NCBI GenBank assembly: GCA_025934635.1 | Contig: JAICWX010000103.1 | Location: 1-25,816, forward strand | Direction: 5' to 3' | Length of the DNA: 25,816 nt | Origin: Streptosporangiaceae bacterium | GTDB taxonomy: Bacteria; Actinomycetota; Actinomycetes; Streptosporangiales; Streptosporangiaceae | Shown: piece by piece, positions 20,965 through 25,816 of the stretch | Layout of the letters: each line of letters starts with the position of its first letter | Position numbering within the stretch: position 1 is the stretch's first letter | Translations under genes and position numbers: made by a program | The notes under the pieces: generated by a model | Told to the model about the DNA's origin: nothing | The model's database searches: none | The model's input: only the letters and a program-made list of their open reading frames with translations

Positions 20965-22431
20965 TCAGCCGCGCGCCGGGAGGGCCGGCATGCCGAGGAG
21001 GACGGGGACCTCGGCCGTAGCAGGAGGGGCCGCGGCGGCGGGCGGGGCATCCGCGGCGGCCTGCCAGGCGTCGCCGGCCCGGGTGCGGCGGACGGACAGC
21101 GGGGCGGCGTCGGACAGCAGGTAGTGCGGGGCCCCGCGGGTGACGGTCACGGTGACGACGTCACCGGGGCGCGGCACCGTCTGGTCGGGGGTGAAGTGCA
21201 CCAGGCGGTTGTCCCGGGCGCGACCGGACATCCGGTGGGTGGCGGCATCCTTGCGGCCCTCGCCCTCGGCCACCAGGACCTCCACCACCGCCCCGGCCAG
21301 CTTCTGGTTTTCCGCGTAGGTGGTCTCCTCGACCAGGGCGGCCAGCCGCTCGTAGCGCTCCTGCACGACCTCGGCAGGCACCTGGTCGTCCATGGTGGCC
21401 GCCGGGGTGCCCGCGCGGATGGAGTAGCGGAAGGTGAACGCGCCGGCGAACCTGGCCTGGCGGACCAGGTCCACGGTGTCGGAGAAGTCCTGCTCGGTCT
21501 CGCCCGGGAAGCCGACGATGATGTCGGTGGTGATGGCGGCGTCACCGATGGAAGCCCGCACCCGGTCCAGGATGGCCAGGTAACGGTCCCGGCGGTAGGC
21601 GCGGCGCATGGCCTTCAGGATCCGGTCGGAACCCGACTGCAGCGGCATGTGCAGGCTGGGCATGACGTTCGGCGTCTCGGCCATGGCCTCGATCACGTCG
21701 TCGGTGAAGTCCCGGGGGTGGGGGGAGGTGAAGCGGACGCGCTCCAGGCCCTCGATCTCACCGCATCCGCGCAGCAATTTGCCGAACGCGCCGCGGTCCC
21801 CGAACTCGGCACCGTACGAGTTGACATTCTGGCCGAGCAGGGTGACCTCGATCACTCCGTCGGCGGCCAGGGCACTGATCTCGCCGAGGATGTCACCCGG
21901 GCGGCGGTCCTTCTCCTTGCCGCGCAGGCTGGGCACGATGCAGAAGGTACAGGTGTTGTTGCAGCCCACGGAGATCGCGACCCAGGCCGCGTAGACCGAC
22001 CGGCGCCGGGCCGGCAGCAGCGACGGAAAGGCCTCCAGTGTCTCGGCGAACTCGGCCTGGGCCTCGTTCCTGACCCGGGCCCGCTCGAGCAGCGCCGGCA
22101 GCGAGGCCATGTTGTGGGTGCCGTAGACCACGTCGACCCACGGCGCGCGCTCGGTGATCCGGGTGCGCTCCATCTGGGCCAGGCAGCCGCCCACCGCGAT
22201 CTGCATGCCGTTCTTCTTCTGCGGCAGCAGGTGACCGAGGTTGCCGTAGAGCCGGTCGGCCGCGTTCTCCCGGACCGCGCAGGTGTTGAACACCACGACG
22301 TCGGGGGCCTCGCCGTCGCCGGCGGCCTGGTAGCCCGCCTCATCGAGCAGGCCGGCCAGGCGCTCGGAATCGTGCGCGTTCATCTGGCACCCGTAGGTGC
22401 GGATCTGGTACGTCCGGCCGCCTGCTGTCAC
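20965..22431 (-). CDS. miaB: tRNA-2-methylthio-N6-dimethylallyladenosine synthase (MiaB)
   Basis: MiaB is a radical-SAM enzyme that adds a methylthio group to i6A37 of tRNA, the product of MiaA. All cluster ligands are present. C15 (YGCQMN), C51 (FNTCAVREN) and C83 (GGCLAQ) bind the auxiliary 4Fe-4S cluster. C157, C161 and C164 in CNNTCTFC bind the SAM cluster. The MTTase landmarks [18 protein letters not shown] and [10 protein letters not shown] follow. The TRAM domain lies around 370-445. The tail after it is Ala/Pro-rich and longer than in many homologues (488 residues in all). The start is GTG 22431, with only a weak ribosome-binding site. Confidence 0.97.
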   Translation of the reverse strand: MTAGGRTYQIRTYGCQMNAHDSERLAGLLDEAGYQAAGDGEAPDVVVFNTCAVRENAADRLYGNLGHLLPQKKNGMQIAVGGCLAQMERTRITERAPWVDVVYGTHNMASLPALLERARVRNEAQAEFAETLEAFPSLLPARRRSVYAAWVAISVGCNNTCTFCIVPSLRGKEKDRRPGDILGEISALAADGVIEVTLLGQNVNSYGAEFGDRGAFGKLLRGCGEIEGLERVRFTSPHPRDFTDDVIEAMAETPNVMPSLHMPLQSGSDRILKAMRRAYRRDRYLAILDRVRASIGDAAITTDIIVGFPGETEQDFSDTVDLVRQARFAGAFTFRYSIRAGTPAATMDDQVPAEVVQERYERLAALVEETTYAENQKLAGAVVEVLVAEGEGRKDAATHRMSGRARDNRLVHFTPDQTVPRPGDVVTVTVTRGAPHYLLSDAAPLSVRRTRAGDAWQAAADAPPAAAAPPATAEVPVLLGMPALPARG

Positions 22432-22490
22432 ACGACCAGGATAGGCGCGGTCGTGGATCAGATGACTCAGATCTGGTAGCAGTGTGCCTG

Positions 22491-22524
22491 ATGATATCCA
22501 GGCCCGAATCCGGCATGATATCCG
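22491..22524. promoter_or_regulatory. Repeated ATGATATCC motif ahead of the S9 peptidase
   Basis: ATGATATCC occurs at 22491-22499 and again at 22515-22523, one spacer of 15 bp apart, ending just before ATG 22526. The second copy contains a TGATAT that could act as a -10 element for a leaderless transcript. Both repeats are inside the only in-frame upstream extension (from GTG 22484), which is another reason to prefer the later start. Confidence 0.35.
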
Positions 22525-22525
22525 T

Positions 22526-24538
22526 ATGCGAATGGCTACAGAAACGACATCCTATGGCGAATGGCCCTCCCCGATCGCGGGGGCCGACGTGGCGCGCAAG
22601 CAGGTCGGCCTGGCGTTCCCCGTCATCGACGCCGCCGGGGTGTGGTGGCAGGAGTCGCGGCCCGAGGAAGGCGGCCGGATGGCCATCGTCCGCCAGGGCC
22701 CGGACGGGGTCAGCCGTGACCTGCTCCCGATGCCGTACAACGCCAGGACCCGGGTGCATGAGTACGGCGGGAAGTCGTACCTGCCGGTGCCGGGCGGGTT
22801 CGTCTTCGCGGACTTCAGCGACCAGCGGCTGTACCGCTGCGCGGAAGAAGGCGCTCCCCAGCCCCTGACGCCGGAACCGGGGGATGTCTCGTACCGGTTC
22901 GCCGATTTCGTGATGTCCCCGGGAGGGGACGAGATCTGGTGCGTGCGCGAACGGCATGAGGGCGGCCGGATCACCCGCGCGATCACGGCCGTCCCGCTGG
23001 ACGGCTCGGCCGCAGCGGACGACGGCGCGATGCGGGTACTGGTCAGCGGCTCGGATTTCTATGCGTTCCCGGCTCCGTCCCCGGACGGTACCCGGCTGGC
23101 CTGGATCTGCTGGGATCACCCGCTGATGCCGTGGGACGGCACCGAACTGCGGGTCGCGGCCGCCGACGGAACGGCGTCGGCCGGCGACGCGCAGCAGGTG
23201 GTCATGGGCGGCAGCGCCGAGTCGGTGCTCGCCCCGGTGTGGCGGGACGACCGGAGCCTGTACGTGATCTCGGATCGTTCGGGGTGGTGGAACCTGTACC
23301 TGGCGTCCCTGGACGGGACGGCCAGGGAGCTGTGCCCGCGGCCGGAGGAATTCGCCGGCCCGCTGTGGCAGCTCGGCATGAGCCCGTACGCGATGCTCGG
23401 TGACGGCCGCCTCGTGGTGACCTACGGCACCGGGGAAGCCCGGCTGGCGGTGCTCGACCCGGACACCGGCCGCCTGGACGACCTGGACCTGCCCTACCAG
23501 GTATACGCCTTCGGCCTGTCGGCGGCCGGCCAGACCGTTGCCACCATTGCGGGCGGTCCCGCGATCCCCACCACCGTGATCAGCGTAGACATCCCGGCCG
23601 CCGGGGATCCCGTGGCCCCGGTGGCCCGCGAGCTGAGCCGCAGCACCGACTCGCTGCCGGATCCGGCCTACCTGCCCGTGCCGCGGGCGGCCGAGCTGAC
23701 CGGCCCGTCGGGCTCGGTCGTGCACGCCCTCATCTACCCGCCGGCCAACCCGGCGGTACGGGGCCCCGAAGGCGAGCACCCGCCGTACATCGTCTGGGTG
23801 CACGGCGGGCCCACCGCGCAGTCACTGCCCCGGCTCGACCTGGAGAAGGCCTTCTTCACCAGCCGCGGCATCGGCATCATCGACGTGAACTACGGCGGGT
23901 CGAGCGGATACGGCCGGGCCTACCGCGAGCGGCTCCGCGGCCAGTGGGGCGTCGTGGACGTGGCCGATGCCATGACGGCCGCGCTGGCCCTGGCCGAGGC
24001 GGGCGAGGCGGACGGGAAACGGCTCGGGATCCGGGGCGGCTCAGCCGGCGGCTGGACCGCGCTGGCCGCCGTCACGTCCGGCGCCGGGGTGCTCAGCGGC
24101 CCGGACACGCCGAACGGGTCCAGGGACCGGGTCTTCGCCGCGGTGGCGTCCTACTTCGGGGTAGCCGACCTGCGGGCGTTCGCGCAGCATACGCACGACT
24201 TCGAGTCGCGCTACCTGGACGGCCTGATCGGCCCGCTGCCGGAGAGCGAGGCCCTCTATGCCGAGCGGGCGCCGGTCGGGCACGTGAACGACGCCACCTG
24301 CCCGGTGCTGCTGCTGCAGGGGCTCGACGACCCGGTCGTGCCCCCCGCGCAGGCCGAGTCGATCGCGGCCGACCTGGCCGCGCACGGCATCCCGTACGCC
24401 TACATCACCTTCGCGGGCGAGTCGCACGGGTTCCGCAAGGCGGAGAACATCGTGGCCAGCCTGGAGGCCGAGCTTTCCTTCTACGGCCAGATCATGGGCT
24501 TCATCCCGCCGGGCATCCCGCCGGTGGAGCTGCGTTAG
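22526..24538 (+). CDS. S9-family serine peptidase (prolyl oligopeptidase/acylaminoacyl-peptidase type)
   Basis: The 670-residue enzyme has an N-terminal beta-propeller region (~30-400) and a C-terminal alpha/beta-hydrolase domain. In the hydrolase part [11 protein letters not shown] forms the oxyanion region, [20 protein letters not shown] is the S9 strand-helix hallmark, and RGGSAGGW holds the nucleophile S506. D602 is in GLDDPVVP and H634 in GESHGF. Such enzymes cut short peptides or release N-acylated residues in the cytoplasm; no signal peptide is present. ATG 22526 and ATG 22532 are close alternatives, and GTG 22484 would add 14 residues. None has a clear Shine-Dalgarno. It is convergent with rny, sharing TTAG at the stops. 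Confidence 0.92.
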   Translation: MRMATETTSYGEWPSPIAGADVARKQVGLAFPVIDAAGVWWQESRPEEGGRMAIVRQGPDGVSRDLLPMPYNARTRVHEYGGKSYLPVPGGFVFADFSDQRLYRCAEEGAPQPLTPEPGDVSYRFADFVMSPGGDEIWCVRERHEGGRITRAITAVPLDGSAAADDGAMRVLVSGSDFYAFPAPSPDGTRLAWICWDHPLMPWDGTELRVAAADGTASAGDAQQVVMGGSAESVLAPVWRDDRSLYVISDRSGWWNLYLASLDGTARELCPRPEEFAGPLWQLGMSPYAMLGDGRLVVTYGTGEARLAVLDPDTGRLDDLDLPYQVYAFGLSAAGQTVATIAGGPAIPTTVISVDIPAAGDPVAPVARELSRSTDSLPDPAYLPVPRAAELTGPSGSVVHALIYPPANPAVRGPEGEHPPYIVWVHGGPTAQSLPRLDLEKAFFTSRGIGIIDVNYGGSSGYGRAYRERLRGQWGVVDVADAMTAALALAEAGEADGKRLGIRGGSAGGWTALAAVTSGAGVLSGPDTPNGSRDRVFAAVASYFGVADLRAFAQHTHDFESRYLDGLIGPLPESEALYAERAPVGHVNDATCPVLLLQGLDDPVVPPAQAESIAADLAAHGIPYAYITFAGESHGFRKAENIVASLEAELSFYGQIMGFIPPGIPPVELR

Positions 24539-25816
24539 CGGGCGAACTCGGTGGCCCGGGACTCGCGGACGACGGTGATGCGGATCTGGCCGGGGTAGGT
24601 GAGCTCCTCCTCGACCTGCTTGGCGATGTCGCGGGCGACGACCTGGGCCTGGATGTCGTCGATCCGGTCGGGCTTGACCATGACCCGGATCTCGCGGCCG
24701 GCCTGCATGGCGAAGACCTTCTCGACGCCCTCGTGGCCGCCGGCGATCTGCTCCAGCCGCTCAAGCCGCTTCACGTACATTTCCAGCGACTCCCGGCGGG
24801 CGCCCGGCCGTCCGCCGCTGATCCCGTCCGCGGCCTGGGTGAGCACGGCCTCGACGGTGCGGACCTCGACCTCGTTGTGGTGCGCCTCGATGGCGTGTAC
24901 CACGTCCTCCGACTCCCCGTAGCGGCGGGCGATCTCCGCGCCGATCAGCGCGTGGCTGCCCTCGACCTCGTGGGTGAGCGCCTTGCCGATGTCGTGCAGG
25001 ACCGTGCAGCGCTTGAGCAGCACCGGGTCGATCCGCAGCTCGCTGGCCATCATGCCGGCGATGTGGGCCGACTCGACGAGGTGCCGGAGCACGTTCTGCC
25101 CGTAGGAGGTGCGGTACCGCAGCCGGCCGAGGAGGCCGACGAGCTCCTCGTGCATGTCGGTGAGGCCCAGTTCGACCAGGGCATCCTCACCGGCCCGCTT
25201 GCACAGCTGCTCGATCTCCGCCTTGCCGCGCTCGTAGGCGTCCTCGATCCGCTGCGGGTGGATACGGCCGTCGGCGATGAGACGTTCCAAGGTGAGCCGG
25301 CCGATCTCGCGCCGCACCGGGTCGAAGCAGGACAGCAGCACCGCTTCCGGGGTGTCGTCGATGATGAGGTTGACCCCGGTCACCGACTCGAAGGCGCGGA
25401 TGTTGCGGCCCTCGCGGCCGATGATCCGGCCCTTCATCTCCTCGCCGGGCAGGTGCAGCACGGACACCACGGACTCGCTGGTCTGCTCGCTGGCGATCCG
25501 CTGGATGGCGAGCGTGACGATGCGCCTGGCCCGGGTGTCCCCGTCGCGGCGGGCCTGGTTCTCGGTCTCCCGGACGATCAGCGCGGCCTCGCGCTTGGCC
25601 TGGTTCTCGATCGTGGCGACAAGCTCCGCCTTGGCCTGGTCGGCGGTCAGCCCGGCCGCCCGTTCGAGCACCTCGCGGCGCTGTTCCTCCAGGTGGGCCA
25701 GTTCGGCGCGCTGGGCTTCCAGGTCGGCCTTGGCGGCTTCCAGGACCGACGCGCGCTGCTCCAGCTTGCGCAGTTCGTCGTCAAGCCGGCCCTCGCGCTC
25801 GGCCAGCCGTGCCTCG
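24535..25816 (-). CDS. rny: Ribonuclease Y, C-terminal part (5' end beyond the window)
   Basis: RNase Y is a membrane-anchored endoribonuclease that starts mRNA decay. The reading frame stays open to the right edge, so 426 codons plus the stop are visible; the N-terminal anchor is outside. The first ~100 residues shown are a charged coiled coil (ELRKLEQRASVLEAAKADLE). A KH domain with GRIIGREGRNIRAFE follows, then the HD domain with HDIGKALTHE and the downstream histidines in EAHHNEVEV. The C-terminal RNase Y domain contains EKVFAMQAGREIRVMVKP and ends EELTYPGQIRITVVRE. Linkage with miaB on the same strand fits actinomycete gene order, although the S9 peptidase now separates them. Confidence 0.97.
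   Translation of the reverse strand, partial: EARLAEREGRLDDELRKLEQRASVLEAAKADLEAQRAELAHLEEQRREVLERAAGLTADQAKAELVATIENQAKREAALIVRETENQARRDGDTRARRIVTLAIQRIASEQTSESVVSVLHLPGEEMKGRIIGREGRNIRAFESVTGVNLIIDDTPEAVLLSCFDPVRREIGRLTLERLIADGRIHPQRIEDAYERGKAEIEQLCKRAGEDALVELGLTDMHEELVGLLGRLRYRTSYGQNVLRHLVESAHIAGMMASELRIDPVLLKRCTVLHDIGKALTHEVEGSHALIGAEIARRYGESEDVVHAIEAHHNEVEVRTVEAVLTQAADGISGGRPGARRESLEMYVKRLERLEQIAGGHEGVEKVFAMQAGREIRVMVKPDRIDDIQAQVVARDIAKQVEEELTYPGQIRITVVRESRATEFAR

Overview
The window is chromosomal DNA from a very GC-rich actinomycete. The G/C-biased third codon positions, the GTG/TTG starts, the linked rny, miaB and miaA genes, and the many small regulator/effector pairs all fit this. 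A Streptosporangiales-like filamentous lineage is my guess, but the genus cannot be read from the sequence. I see no tRNA, rRNA, CRISPR array or intact insertion sequence.

Layout. 1-1511: the first 24 codons of a probable copper amine oxidase (minus) diverge from a PLP-dependent amino-acid decarboxylase (plus) across a dyad. 1522-7190: a minus-strand run reads XRE regulator, a ClpP-like protein that has lost its catalytic triad, a ~1374-residue single-pass membrane protein (disordered repeat-rich cytoplasmic half, Asp-box propeller-like outer half), and a 47-residue protein translationally linked to it. 7197-7745: a gene-poor stretch with a two-hairpin repeat (copy A) and a G-rich tandem repeat that runs into the 3' end of a TetR gene. 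7709-9024: that TetR gene with its own operator, then an RsbW-like ATPase. 9363-10880: an APC-family permease behind a long leader with a strong hairpin. 10877-12009: miaA and a 56-residue protein. 12109-15565: a clan GH-A hydrolase-like gene divergent from a TetR gene and an epoxide hydrolase, around a compact palindromic operator. 15585-17482: a NarL-type two-component pair. 17708-18661: an S33-type alpha/beta hydrolase, followed by copy B of the two-hairpin repeat and a degraded hydrolase 3' end. 19051-22431: an ATPase with a DUF234-like nuclease fold, a zinc-ribbon protein and miaB. 22526-24538: an S9 peptidase, convergent with rny, which leaves the window at its 5' end.

How the genes fit together. 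The conserved backbone is RNA metabolism: MiaA and MiaB act in sequence on tRNA position A37, and RNase Y turns over mRNA. Accessory genes sit between these markers. The decarboxylase and amine oxidase could form an amino acid to amine to aldehyde route. The strongest candidates for something undescribed are the XRE/pseudo-ClpP/membrane-propeller/small-protein run and the dispersed two-hairpin repeat. The ATPase promoter with three TTCAGT motifs in 15-bp phase is also notable.
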